The position numbers and the translations under genes were made by a program. A DNA stretch of 64,000 nt from CALROG01 sp943369755 (GTDB taxonomy: Bacteria; Pseudomonadota; Gammaproteobacteria; Burkholderiales; Burkholderiaceae_C), in contig CALROG020000013.1 of NCBI GenBank assembly GCA_943369755.1, positions 34,285-98,284 of the forward strand. The letters run 5' to 3'. Positions 1-8,249 of the stretch are shown here, piece after piece (the stretch's first letter is position 1; each line of letters opens with the position of its first letter). The notes under the pieces are model-generated. The model was not told the origin of the DNA. It saw only the letters and a program-made list of their open reading frames with translations, and did no database searches.

Positions 1-687
1 GTCAAAGAAGGCGTACACCACGTTGATGACCAGCAGGAAAAACGTGGTGGGCGACAGCAGCGGGAACACGATGGTCCAGAAGCGCCGCCAGGGCGATGCA
101 CCGTCGATGGCGGCGGCTTCGATCAGCGATTTTGGAATCGACTGGAGCCCCGCCAGGAAGAACAGGAAGTTGTAGGAGATCTGCTTCCACACGGCGGCCA
201 TGACGATCAACGTCATAGCGTTGCCCGAGTCCAGCAGGTGGTTCCACGGGATTCCGATCGCACGCAGCCAGAAAGCCACCAGGCCGAATGGAGACGCAAA
301 CATGAACAGCCACAGCGCACCCGCCACCGCAGGGGCTACCGCATAAGGCCAGATCAGGAACGTCTTGTATGCAGTTGCGCCTTTGAGCACGCGGTCTGCC
401 ATGACGGCCAGGACCAGGGCAATGGTCAGCCCGCATACTGCAACCAGCGCCGAAAAAACCGCCGTGGTCTTGAACGACGCCAGGTAGGTCTCGTCGTTGA
501 AAAGCTGCCTGAAGTTGTCCAGGCCCACAAACTGGGCTGCCGTAGTGCCGAACGCGTCCTGGTTCAGCACGCTTTGGTACAGCGCCTGCGCGGCCGGCCA
601 GAAAAAGAACACCAGAATGACCGCCATCTGCGGCGCAATCAGCACCCAAGGCAGCCAGGCGGATCGGAAGAGGACTCGTTTTTCCAT
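1..687 (-). CDS. ugpA: sn-glycerol-3-phosphate ABC transporter permease UgpA (3' end cut by window edge)
   Basis: Inner-membrane permease of the UgpBAEC importer, which takes up sn-glycerol-3-phosphate and glycerophosphodiesters. Translation from the ATG at 687 begins MEKRVLFRSAWLPWVLIAPQ, characteristic of UgpA, followed by a first membrane segment (VILVFFFWPA) and the conserved LYQSVLNQDAFG stretch. About 229 of the usual ~293 residues are present; the C-terminal membrane segments lie left of the window. It follows ugpB on the same strand, matching the common ugpBAE(C) order. The longer antisense reading frames here are shadows. Confidence 0.93.
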   Translation of the reverse strand, partial: MEKRVLFRSAWLPWVLIAPQMAVILVFFFWPAAQALYQSVLNQDAFGTTAAQFVGLDNFRQLFNDETYLASFKTTAVFSALVAVCGLTIALVLAVMADRVLKGATAYKTFLIWPYAVAPAVAGALWLFMFASPFGLVAFWLRAIGIPWNHLLDSGNAMTLIVMAAVWKQISYNFLFFLAGLQSIPKSLIEAAAIDGASPWRRFWTIVFPLLSPTTFFLLVINVVYAFFD

Positions 688-715
688 GCTGCTATTTTGA
701 CCGGCTCCAAAACAT

Positions 716-738
716 CCTCCCCCGCACGGCGGGGGAGG
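716..738 (-). promoter_or_regulatory. GC-rich intercistronic stem-loop between ugpB and ugpA
   Basis: A perfect 10-bp inverted repeat (CCTCCCCCGC / GCGGGGGAGG) with a 3-nt loop lies in the 95-bp gap between the ugpB stop and the ugpA start. There is no adjacent T tract, so it is not a canonical terminator. Stem-loops here in other binding-protein operons stabilise the upstream message and lower permease expression; that role is inferred. Confidence 0.6.
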
Positions 739-782
739 GCAGGGGTGGGGATGCCGTCAGTACGGCCAAAGGCGCAAGTCCG

Positions 783-2090
783 TCAGGACTTGCTGTTGGC
801 CTTCTGGAAGCGCTCCAGTTGCTCGTTGCCGCGCTTCACAGCAGCGTCAAGGGCTTCCTTGGCGGTCTTCTTGCCGGACCACACCTGTTCGAGTTCTTCG
901 TCGTTGATGGTGCGGATCTGCACAAAGTTGCCCAGGCGGATGCCACGCGACTTTTCAGTCGTTTTGCGGATCATTTGCGTGACCGACACGTCGGTGCCCG
1001 GGTTTTGCTTGTAGAAGTTGCTCTTCTCGGTCAGCTCGTAAGAGGCCTTGGTCAGCGGCAGGTAGCCGGTGCGCTGGTGGCTCTTGGCGGCTTCGTCAGC
1101 CTTGGACAGGTGGGCAAAGAACTGGGCCACGCCTTTGTATTCGTTCTCTTTTTTGCCCGACATCACCCACAGGCTGGCACCACCGATGACGGTGTTCTGC
1201 GGCGCACCCGGCACGTCCGGGTAGTAGGGCAGGGCGCCAATGCCGGAAGCAAACTTGGCGTTGCGCTTGATGTTGCCGTACAGGGCTGAGGAACCGGTGG
1301 TCATGGCGCATTCGCCTGACACAAAGGTGGCGTCAGCTGCGTTGCCGCGGCCCTTGTAAATGAACAGGCCGCTCTTGGCCATGTTGGCCAGGTTCTCGAT
1401 ATGGCGTACATGCAGCGGGCTGTTGAAGGTCAGGCGGGCGTCAATGCCGCGCATGCCGTTGCCCTTGGAGGCAAATTCGGTGTTGTGCCAGGCCGAAAAG
1501 CTTTCGAGCTGGGTCCAGCTCACCCAGCTGGTGGTAAATGGGCACTTGTGGCCAGAGGCCTTGAGCTTGGCGGCGGCCAGCGCTACTTCGGGCCAGGTGG
1601 TGGGCGGCTTTTCGGTGTCAATGCCAGCGGCCTTGAAGGCATCTTTGTTGTAGTGGAACACCGTGGTCGAGCTGTTGAACGGGAAGCTCAGCATCTGGCC
1701 ATTGGGGGCCGTGTAGTAACCCGCCACAGCCGGCACGTAGGCATTGGGGTCAAACGTCACGCCAGCCTTTTTCATGACTTCGCCCACCGGGACGATGGCG
1801 CTCTTGCTGGCCATCATGGTGGCAGTGCCCACCTCGAACACTTGCAGCACGTGCGGCGCGTTGCCGGCCCGGAAGGCGGCGATGGCGGCGGTCATGGATT
1901 CGTCGTAGCTGCCCTTGAAGGTGGGCACGATTTTGTAGTCTTTTTGGCTGGTGTTGAAGTCTTTGGCGAGGTCATTGACCCATTCGCCCAAGGCACCACC
2001 CATCGAGTGCCACCACTGGATTTCAGTCTGGGCCTGGGCCGGGAAGGCAATGACAGCGGCCAAGGCGGCTGCGGTAAGTTGAAGTTTCAT
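783..2090 (-). CDS. ugpB: sn-glycerol-3-phosphate-binding periplasmic protein UgpB
   Basis: Periplasmic solute-binding protein that delivers sn-glycerol-3-phosphate to the UgpAE permease. At 435 residues it matches the usual UgpB length (~438). It opens with a Sec signal peptide (MKLQLTAAALAAVIAFPAQA) followed by the family start TEIQWWHSMGGALGEWVN. Other UgpB-like stretches are the SYDESMTAAIAAFRAG region and YYTAPNGQMLSFPFNSSTT around residue 130. It is the first gene of the leftward ugp operon, and the 188-bp gap to the divergent gene at 2279 should hold its promoter. PHO control is common for ugp, but I could not identify a convincing Pho box. Confidence 0.95.
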   Translation of the reverse strand: MKLQLTAAALAAVIAFPAQAQTEIQWWHSMGGALGEWVNDLAKDFNTSQKDYKIVPTFKGSYDESMTAAIAAFRAGNAPHVLQVFEVGTATMMASKSAIVPVGEVMKKAGVTFDPNAYVPAVAGYYTAPNGQMLSFPFNSSTTVFHYNKDAFKAAGIDTEKPPTTWPEVALAAAKLKASGHKCPFTTSWVSWTQLESFSAWHNTEFASKGNGMRGIDARLTFNSPLHVRHIENLANMAKSGLFIYKGRGNAADATFVSGECAMTTGSSALYGNIKRNAKFASGIGALPYYPDVPGAPQNTVIGGASLWVMSGKKENEYKGVAQFFAHLSKADEAAKSHQRTGYLPLTKASYELTEKSNFYKQNPGTDVSVTQMIRKTTEKSRGIRLGNFVQIRTINDEELEQVWSGKKTAKEALDAAVKRGNEQLERFQKANSKS

Positions 2091-2278
2091 AGGGGCTCCT
2101 GAATTGAGGTCTGGCAGATTACGATAGATTTATGACAGTTGATTTGGCCTGTACATCCGCCAGCGCAACAAGCGGGATTTCCATGAGCCAAGTCCCTGTG
2201 GCGACTGTTTATGTTGCACTGCGATAAAATCCGCCTTCAGCCGCGCAGTACGTTCTGGCTGAGCACCTCCAGGACCCG

Positions 2279-5200
2279 ATGAACGCCCCTACAACGCTCA
2301 ATCAGCTCATGGCTGCGGTCGACGACGCACCGCGCCTGCGTGAAATCCCCTACAACTACACCTCGTTCTCCGACCGGGAGATCGTGATCCGTTTGCTGGG
2401 TTCCAGGGCCTGGGATGTGCTCAACCGCCTGCGTGAAGAGCGCCGCACCGGCCGCTCGGCCCGCATGCTCTATGAGGTGTTGGGCGACATCTGGGTGGTT
2501 CAGCGCAATCCCTATTTGCAAGATGACCTGCTGGACAACCCCAAGCGCCGGCGGCAACTGGTAGATGCCTTGCAGCACCGGCTGCACGAGGTTGAAAAGC
2601 GCCGCACACCAGGCACCGACACCGAGCGCGATGCGCTGGTGGGCGAGCTGCTGCTGGCCGCGCATGGTGCAATTGACGCCTTTGACGCCGCTTTTTCGCA
2701 AACTGCCGAGTTGCGGCGCAAGGCGCAACGCCAACTGGGCAAACTCACCGCCAAGGACAACATCAAGTTTGACGCGCTGAGCCGCGTCTCGCACGTGACC
2801 GACGCCACTGACTGGCGTGTGGAATACCCGTTTGTGGTGTTGACGCCGGACACCGAGGCCGAAATGGCTGGCCTGGTCAAGGGCTGTATTGACCTGGGCC
2901 TGACCATCATTCCGCGTGGCGGCGGTACCGGCTACACCGGCGGCGCGATACCGCTGACCTGGAACAGCGCGGTGATCAACACCGAAAAGCTCGAAGCCAT
3001 GACCGAGGTGCAGATGCTGCAGCTGCCGGGCCTGGCCCAGCCCGTGCCCACCATCTGGACCGAGGCCGGGGTCGTGACCCAGCGCGTGGCCGATGCCGCC
3101 GAGCGCGGCGGTTTTGTGTTTGCGGTGGACCCGACTTCGGCCGAGGCTTCGTGCATTGGCGGCAATATCGCCATGAACGCGGGTGGCAAGAAGGCCGTGC
3201 TGTGGGGTACCGCGCTGGACAACCTGGCGAGCTGGCGCATGGTGACGCCGCAGGCCCAGTGGCTGGAGGTGACACGCCTGAACCACAACCTGGGCAAGAT
3301 CCATGACGCCGAGGTGGCGAGCTTTGAGCTGCAGTACTTCGAGGCCGACGGCAAAACGCCGATCCGCACCGAGCGGCTGGACATCCCCGGGCGCAGCTTC
3401 CGCAAGGAGGGCCTGGGCAAGGACGTGACCGACAAGTTCTTGAGTGGCTTGCCCGGCATCCAGAAGGAGGGCTGCGACGGCCTGATCACCAGCGGGCGCT
3501 GGGTGGTGCACCGCATGCCAGCGCATACCCGTACGGTTTGCCTTGAATTTTTCGGCAATGCACGCGACGCCGTGCCCAGCATTGTGGAAATCAAGGACTT
3601 CATGTTTGCTGAAGCCGCGCGTACCGGCGTGTTGCTGGCCGGGCTGGAGCATCTGGACGACCGCTACCTGAAGGCGGTGGGTTACGCCACCAAGAGCAAG
3701 CGCGGCGGCCTGCCCAAAATGGTGCTGGTGGGTGACATCGCAGGTGACGACGCCGATGCCGTGGCCCGTGCCACATCCGAGGTGGTGCGCCTGGCCAATT
3801 CGCGCAGTGGCGAGGGCTTTGTGGCCATCAGCCCGGAGGCACGCAAGAAATTCTGGCTGGACCGCAAGCGCACGGCGGCCATCAGCAAGCACACCAACGC
3901 CTTCAAGATCAACGAAGACGTGGTCATCCCGCTGCCGCGCATGGCCGAGTACACCGATGGCATCGAGCGCATCAACATCGAACTGAGCCTGCACAACAAG
4001 ATCCGGCTGGCGGATGAGCTGGTCACGTTCTTCACCCGCGGCAGCCTGCCGCTGGGCAAGAGTGACGACGCCAGCGAAATCCCGTCGGCTGAGTTGCTGG
4101 AAGACCGCGTGGCCCAGGCCGTGGCGTTGCTGGGGGAGGTACGTGCGCTGTGGCAAGGCTGGCTGGACCAGGCTGATGACCTGTTTGAGCAATTGCAGGA
4201 CCACCGGCTGCGCGCCAGCTGGAAGACGCAGATCCGCGCGCCGCTGCAAAACCTTTTTGCGGGGGCGGCGTTTCAGCCGATCCTGGACGAATGCACCGCC
4301 ATCCACCAGCGCGTGCTCAAGGGCCGGGTCTGGGTGGCGCTGCACATGCACGCGGGCGACGGCAACGTGCACACCAACATTCCGGTCAATAGCGACAACT
4401 ATGAAATGCTGCAGACCGCACACCAGGCGGTAAAACGCATCATGGTGCTGGCCCGCAGCCTGGACGGCGTGATTTCCGGCGAGCACGGCATTGGCATTAC
4501 CAAACTCGAATTCCTGACCGACGCCGAGCTGCAGCCGTTTACCGACTACAAGCGCCGGGTGGACCCTGAAGGGCGCTTCAACAAAGGCAAGCTGCTACGA
4601 AATCAGGAGCACCTCTCGCAGTCTGGGAGCGGGCTAGAGGCTGATTTAACCAATGCCTACACACCCAGTTTCGGCTTGATGGGGCATGAGTCGCTGATCA
4701 TGCAGCAAAGCGACATTGGTGCCATTGCCGACAGCGTGAAAGACTGCTTGCGCTGCGGCAAGTGCAAGCCGGTATGCGCCACCCATGTGCCGCGCGCCAA
4801 TCTGCTGTACAGCCCGCGCAACAAGATCCTGGCCACCTCCTTGCTGGTGGAGGCCTTTTTGTATGAGGAACAGACGCGCCGCGGTGTCAGCATCAAGCAC
4901 TGGGAGGAGTTCGAGGATGTGGCCGACCACTGCACGGTGTGTCACAAGTGCCTGTCGCCCTGCCCGGTGAAAATTGACTTTGGCGATGTGTCCATGAATA
5001 TGCGCAATTTGCTGCGCAAGATGGGCAAGAAGTCGTTTCGCCCCGGCAATGCAGCGGCCATGTTGATGCTCAACGCCACCAACCCCGAAACCATCAAGCT
5101 GATGCGCACGGCCATGGTGGATGTGGGCTTCAAGGTCCAGCGCTTTGCCAACAAGCTGCTGCGCGTGGCGGCAAAGCGCCAGACTGCCCGACCAGCAGCC

Positions 5201-6181
5201 ACCGTTGGCAAGGCACCGGTCAAAGAGCAGTTGATTCACTTCATCAACAAACAGCTTCCTGGCGGCCTGCCCAAAAAGACCGCACGCGCCTTGCTGGACA
5301 TTGAAGACAAAGACTACGTGCCGATCATCCGCAACCCCAAGGCCACCACGGCCGAGACCGAGGCGGTGTTCTATTTCCCCGGTTGCGGCTCCGAGCGCTT
5401 GTTCTCGCAGGTGGGGCTGGCAACGCAGGCCATGCTGTGGCACGCTGGCGTGCAAACGGTTTTGCCCCCGGGTTACCTGTGCTGTGGCTACCCGCAGCGC
5501 GGCAGCGGCCAGTTTGACAAGGCCGAGAAGATCATTACCGACAACCGGGTGTTGTTCCACCGGGTGGCCAACACACTTAATTACCTGGACATCAAAACCG
5601 TGGTGGTGAGCTGCGGCACCTGCTACGACCAGTTGCAGGGCTACAAGTTTGAGGATATTTTCCCCGGTTGCCGGATCATCGACATCCACGAATACCTGCT
5701 GGAAAAGGGCATCACACTTGAAGGCGCGAACGGTGCGTCCGCAGGCTCGGGGCAGGCTTACCTGTACCACGACCCGTGCCACAGCCCCATGAAGCTGCAA
5801 GACCCTATGAAGACGGTGAAAGCGCTGGTGGGCGACAACGTGCTCAAGAACGAGCGCTGTTGCGGTGAGTCGGGCACCCTGGGCGTGACCCGGCCCGACA
5901 TCGCGACCCAGGTGCGCTTTCGCAAGGAAGAAGAGCTGCGCAAGGGGGAGGCCGCGCTGCGTGAAAGCGGCCAGGTGGGCGCAGACGCGAATGTGAAAAT
6001 CCTGACCAGTTGCCCGAGCTGCCTGCAGGGGCTGACTCGTTACGGCAACGACCTCAACAACGGCTTGCTGGAGGCCGACTACATCGTGGTCGAGATGGCC
6101 AATCAGATTCTGGGCAAAGACTGGATGCCAGCTTACGTGGCTGCAGCCAACAACGGCGGCATCGAGCGCGTGCTGGTCTGA
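2279..6181 (+). CDS. DUF3683 / FAD-linked oxidase / Fe-S (CCG) fusion oxidoreductase, 1300 aa
   Basis: Large cytoplasmic or membrane-associated flavo-iron-sulfur dehydrogenase, probably oxidising a 2-hydroxy acid such as D-lactate or glycolate; the substrate is not evident. Domain order: DUF3683 (about 1-170); FAD-binding PCMH with PRGGGTGYTGGAIPL (~220) and GGNIAMNAGGKKAV (~300); FAD-oxidase C-terminal domain with HMHAGDGNVHTNIPV (~690) and SGEHGIGITK (~735); two 4Fe-4S motifs, CLRCGKCKPVC (~823) and CTVCHKCLSPC (~885); and two CCG-type cysteine-rich domains with LCCGYPQRG (~1068) and ERCCGESGTLG (~1192), as in GlpC/LutA proteins. In effect it fuses GlcD-like and GlcF-like subunits. The linker at about residues 772-790 is encoded by an interspersed repeat. 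The HIT gene follows after 4 bp. Confidence 0.9.
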   Translation: MNAPTTLNQLMAAVDDAPRLREIPYNYTSFSDREIVIRLLGSRAWDVLNRLREERRTGRSARMLYEVLGDIWVVQRNPYLQDDLLDNPKRRRQLVDALQHRLHEVEKRRTPGTDTERDALVGELLLAAHGAIDAFDAAFSQTAELRRKAQRQLGKLTAKDNIKFDALSRVSHVTDATDWRVEYPFVVLTPDTEAEMAGLVKGCIDLGLTIIPRGGGTGYTGGAIPLTWNSAVINTEKLEAMTEVQMLQLPGLAQPVPTIWTEAGVVTQRVADAAERGGFVFAVDPTSAEASCIGGNIAMNAGGKKAVLWGTALDNLASWRMVTPQAQWLEVTRLNHNLGKIHDAEVASFELQYFEADGKTPIRTERLDIPGRSFRKEGLGKDVTDKFLSGLPGIQKEGCDGLITSGRWVVHRMPAHTRTVCLEFFGNARDAVPSIVEIKDFMFAEAARTGVLLAGLEHLDDRYLKAVGYATKSKRGGLPKMVLVGDIAGDDADAVARATSEVVRLANSRSGEGFVAISPEARKKFWLDRKRTAAISKHTNAFKINEDVVIPLPRMAEYTDGIERINIELSLHNKIRLADELVTFFTRGSLPLGKSDDASEIPSAELLEDRVAQAVALLGEVRALWQGWLDQADDLFEQLQDHRLRASWKTQIRAPLQNLFAGAAFQPILDECTAIHQRVLKGRVWVALHMHAGDGNVHTNIPVNSDNYEMLQTAHQAVKRIMVLARSLDGVISGEHGIGITKLEFLTDAELQPFTDYKRRVDPEGRFNKGKLLRNQEHLSQSGSGLEADLTNAYTPSFGLMGHESLIMQQSDIGAIADSVKDCLRCGKCKPVCATHVPRANLLYSPRNKILATSLLVEAFLYEEQTRRGVSIKHWEEFEDVADHCTVCHKCLSPCPVKIDFGDVSMNMRNLLRKMGKKSFRPGNAAAMLMLNATNPETIKLMRTAMVDVGFKVQRFANKLLRVAAKRQTARPAATVGKAPVKEQLIHFINKQLPGGLPKKTARALLDIEDKDYVPIIRNPKATTAETEAVFYFPGCGSERLFSQVGLATQAMLWHAGVQTVLPPGYLCCGYPQRGSGQFDKAEKIITDNRVLFHRVANTLNYLDIKTVVVSCGTCYDQLQGYKFEDIFPGCRIIDIHEYLLEKGITLEGANGASAGSGQAYLYHDPCHSPMKLQDPMKTVKALVGDNVLKNERCCGESGTLGVTRPDIATQVRFRKEEELRKGEAALRESGQVGADANVKILTSCPSCLQGLTRYGNDLNNGLLEADYIVVEMANQILGKDWMPAYVAAANNGGIERVLV
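4594..4648 (+). repeat. ~55-bp interspersed palindromic repeat, in-frame copy inside the FAD/Fe-S oxidoreductase
   Basis: Matches the family pattern seen elsewhere in the window: GCTAn, spacer, then TCnCGCA, spacer, GCGGGCT, then AGGCTGATTT. This copy is read through in frame and encodes about 18 residues (from LLRNQEH to EADLT) exactly between the FAD-oxidase and 4Fe-4S domains. The first stem is degenerate (GCTAC...AGGAG); the second half is well conserved. Confidence 0.7.
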
Positions 6182-6185
6182 CGGC

Positions 6186-6626
6186 ATGACGACGCATCCG
6201 GTTTGCCTGCTGTGTGAAGGGTTGGGTGGCGTGCCGGTGTGGCAATCGGCACGGCTGCGCGTGATTCGGGCCGAGGAGGCGGGCTTCCCGGCCTTTTACC
6301 GCGTGGTCTGGAATGACCATGTGGCCGAATTGTCTGACTTGGCGGCACCCGAGCGGCAGCACTGCCTTGATGCCGTGGTGGCGGTTGAGCTGGCTTTGCG
6401 CGAGACGCTGCAACCGCTCAAGATCAACCTGGCCGCGCTGGGCAATATGGTGCCGCATTTGCACTGGCACGTGATTGCGCGGTTCGACTGGGATACCCAT
6501 TTCCCGGCACCCGTGTGGGCCCCGGCGCGGCGCGAACCACAGCCGCTACAGATCGCTGGCGTGGTGGAAAACCGGCCGGCGCTGGAAGCCAACATGGCGC
6601 AGCGGCTTCAGGCCTTGCCCGTTTAA
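6186..6626 (+). CDS. HIT-family protein (histidine-triad nucleotide hydrolase)
   Basis: 146-residue histidine-triad protein. HIT proteins hydrolyse or transfer nucleotidyl groups, for example on diadenosine polyphosphates or AMP-lysine. The triad is clear: HLHWHVIARF around residue 96, after the conserved NMVP. An N-terminal CLLCEG precedes FYRVVWNDHVAELSDL, the HIT β-sheet core. The ATG at 6186 lies 4 bp after the oxidoreductase stop, so the two are probably cotranscribed. The exact substrate cannot be told from sequence. Confidence 0.9.
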   Translation: MTTHPVCLLCEGLGGVPVWQSARLRVIRAEEAGFPAFYRVVWNDHVAELSDLAAPERQHCLDAVVAVELALRETLQPLKINLAALGNMVPHLHWHVIARFDWDTHFPAPVWAPARREPQPLQIAGVVENRPALEANMAQRLQALPV

Positions 6627-6789
6627 ATCACGCTTGTTCGTGAAATTCGCACGTTTGCAGGGCGTGCGCGGGTTTTAGGGTTAGAGTTTGCGGCTAGCCC
6701 GATGGGTAAAAACCACCTACAGTTTGGGTATTTGATTCTTGTCGCCGAGCGCCGCTCCGGCGAATGGCCGCAAGGTTCTGGAGGTTGCG

Positions 6790-8169
6790 ATGTTTTCCCC
6801 ACATGTTCGCGCTAGGCGTCTGGCACCCATTGCACTGGGTGTGTGCGTGTTGCTGGGCTCCATGGCCGCGCAGGCTCAGATGGCCGGCGAGGTTGAGTTT
6901 TCACGCGGTGTGGGTTTTGCCCAGACGCCGGGCCAGACTCCGCGCACCCTGGGCAAGGGGCTGGAGCTTCGGGAGGGTGACCGCCTGACCACCGCGGACG
7001 GTGCTTCGGCCATCATCAAGCTGGCGGACGGCACCCGCATGACGGTACGCCCCAACTCTGAAATCGTGCTTTCCCAGTATCAGTTCAAGGAAAACGCGAC
7101 AGATAACAACATGCTGATGCAGCTGGTGCGTGGCGGTTTCCGGGCCGTGACCGGCGCAATCTCGAAAAGTTCACCCAATGCGGCGCGGGTACAAACCAGC
7201 ACCGCCACCATCGGCATTCGCGGCACCGACTTTGACGCCCGGGTCTGCCTCAAGGACTGCGGCACCGAGTCATCGAAGGTGACGGAAACCTCTCGTCCGA
7301 ATGCGGTGCAGGCCAGTGCCAAGGTGGTGACGGCTCAGGGCGAGGTCAACGCAGTCGACGGCGCAGGCCAACGCCGCCGCCTGGTGGATGGCGGCAGCAT
7401 CTACCCGGGCGACCTGGTTGAAACCGGCAGCGGCACGCGCGCGGTACTGGCGTTTCGCGACGAAAGTCGCATGACGCTGGGTTCCGCGACGCGGTTCCGG
7501 GTGGATAACTTTGTCTATGACGAAAAGAACGCGGGCGAAGGCCGTTTCCTGATGTCCGTGCTGCGTGGCTCGGTTCGCGCCCTGACTGGCCTGATCGCCA
7601 AGGCCAACAACCGCAACGTTTCGTTCAGCACCTCGACTGCCACTATCGGCATTCGCGGTACCGGAGTCGACATCAACTGCACTGGCGCTTGTGCCGGCGA
7701 GACCGGTGGCGGTGCCGACGGTGGCCTGACGCTGTTCACCTGGCTGGGCTCCGTGGCCGTCACCCAACAGGGCCAGACGGCGTTGCAAGTGCTTCAGGCG
7801 GGGCAGGGTCTGTTCATTTCCCCCACTGGAATCCGCGCGATTTCAAGCCAGCCGCCGTCAGAAGGCCCGCGGCCAGACACAGTCAATGTGCCCGGAAAGT
7901 TGTTTTCCAGCGACAACGTGTCTGACAGCCAGGAGGGCCTGTTTGTCTTCGTGCGCGATGGCCATATTGAGGTCGCCAGCAAGAGCGAAGTGTTGCACTT
8001 GGGCAAGGGTGAAGCAGGCTTCGCTGGCAATGACGGTAACACTGCGCGGCCCAATACCATCCCGAAATTCATTGAGTTTGACAAGCTGCCGCTACCCAAC
8101 TCCAAGAACCCCTTGCTGGTCAGTGTTCTGGCCGATGCTGGCATCAAACCGTCCAACCAATGCAAGTGA
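6790..8169 (+). CDS. FecR-domain exported protein
   Basis: Exported protein with two tandem FecR domains. The start is placed at the ATG at 6790 because GGAGG (6780-6784) lies 5 nt upstream and it yields a good signal peptide (MFSPHVRARRLAPIALGVC, with LGSMAAQAQ as cleavage region). A longer frame from a TTG at 6739 is unlikely. FecR domains fall at about 60-160 (LREGDRLTTADGASAIIKLADG; TSTATIGIRGTDFD) and 190-300 (YPGDLVETGSGTRAVLAF; TSTATIGIRGTGVD), so the module is duplicated. This is the periplasmic-anchor type often found beside two-partner secretion or polysaccharide genes, not necessarily the iron-citrate sensor. The transporter gene follows after 80 bp. Confidence 0.85.
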   Translation: MFSPHVRARRLAPIALGVCVLLGSMAAQAQMAGEVEFSRGVGFAQTPGQTPRTLGKGLELREGDRLTTADGASAIIKLADGTRMTVRPNSEIVLSQYQFKENATDNNMLMQLVRGGFRAVTGAISKSSPNAARVQTSTATIGIRGTDFDARVCLKDCGTESSKVTETSRPNAVQASAKVVTAQGEVNAVDGAGQRRRLVDGGSIYPGDLVETGSGTRAVLAFRDESRMTLGSATRFRVDNFVYDEKNAGEGRFLMSVLRGSVRALTGLIAKANNRNVSFSTSTATIGIRGTGVDINCTGACAGETGGGADGGLTLFTWLGSVAVTQQGQTALQVLQAGQGLFISPTGIRAISSQPPSEGPRPDTVNVPGKLFSSDNVSDSQEGLFVFVRDGHIEVASKSEVLHLGKGEAGFAGNDGNTARPNTIPKFIEFDKLPLPNSKNPLLVSVLADAGIKPSNQCK

Positions 8170-8234
8170 ACGCCCTTGCCGGGCGTGACAACTACCGCCT
8201 TGCAGTGCGACAATTTCAGTCAGTGTGGACTGAC
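8170..8234 (+). promoter_or_regulatory. Two small stem-loops between the FecR gene and the TpsB gene
   Basis: Directly after the FecR-gene stop is ACGCCC-ttgcc-GGGCGT (8170-8186). Just ahead of the transporter gene is a perfect GTCAGT-gtgg-ACTGAC hairpin (8219-8234). Neither has a T tract. They could modulate readthrough or stability between the two genes; the function is inferred only. Confidence 0.4.
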
Positions 8235-8249
8235 CTCACAGGGTAAAAA

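Noticed and set aside
2137..2185. Possible eighth copy of the interspersed repeat upstream of the 1300-aa oxidoreductase
   Set aside because: Only GATTTGGCCTGTA and short CGC/GCG blocks resemble the reverse-strand pattern; both stems are broken.
2237..4486. Long antisense open frame opposite the FAD/Fe-S oxidoreductase (also 4646-6187 minus)
   Set aside because: GC-rich shadow frames. The composition is His/Gln/Arg-rich without domains, while the plus strand encodes a protein with clear motifs.
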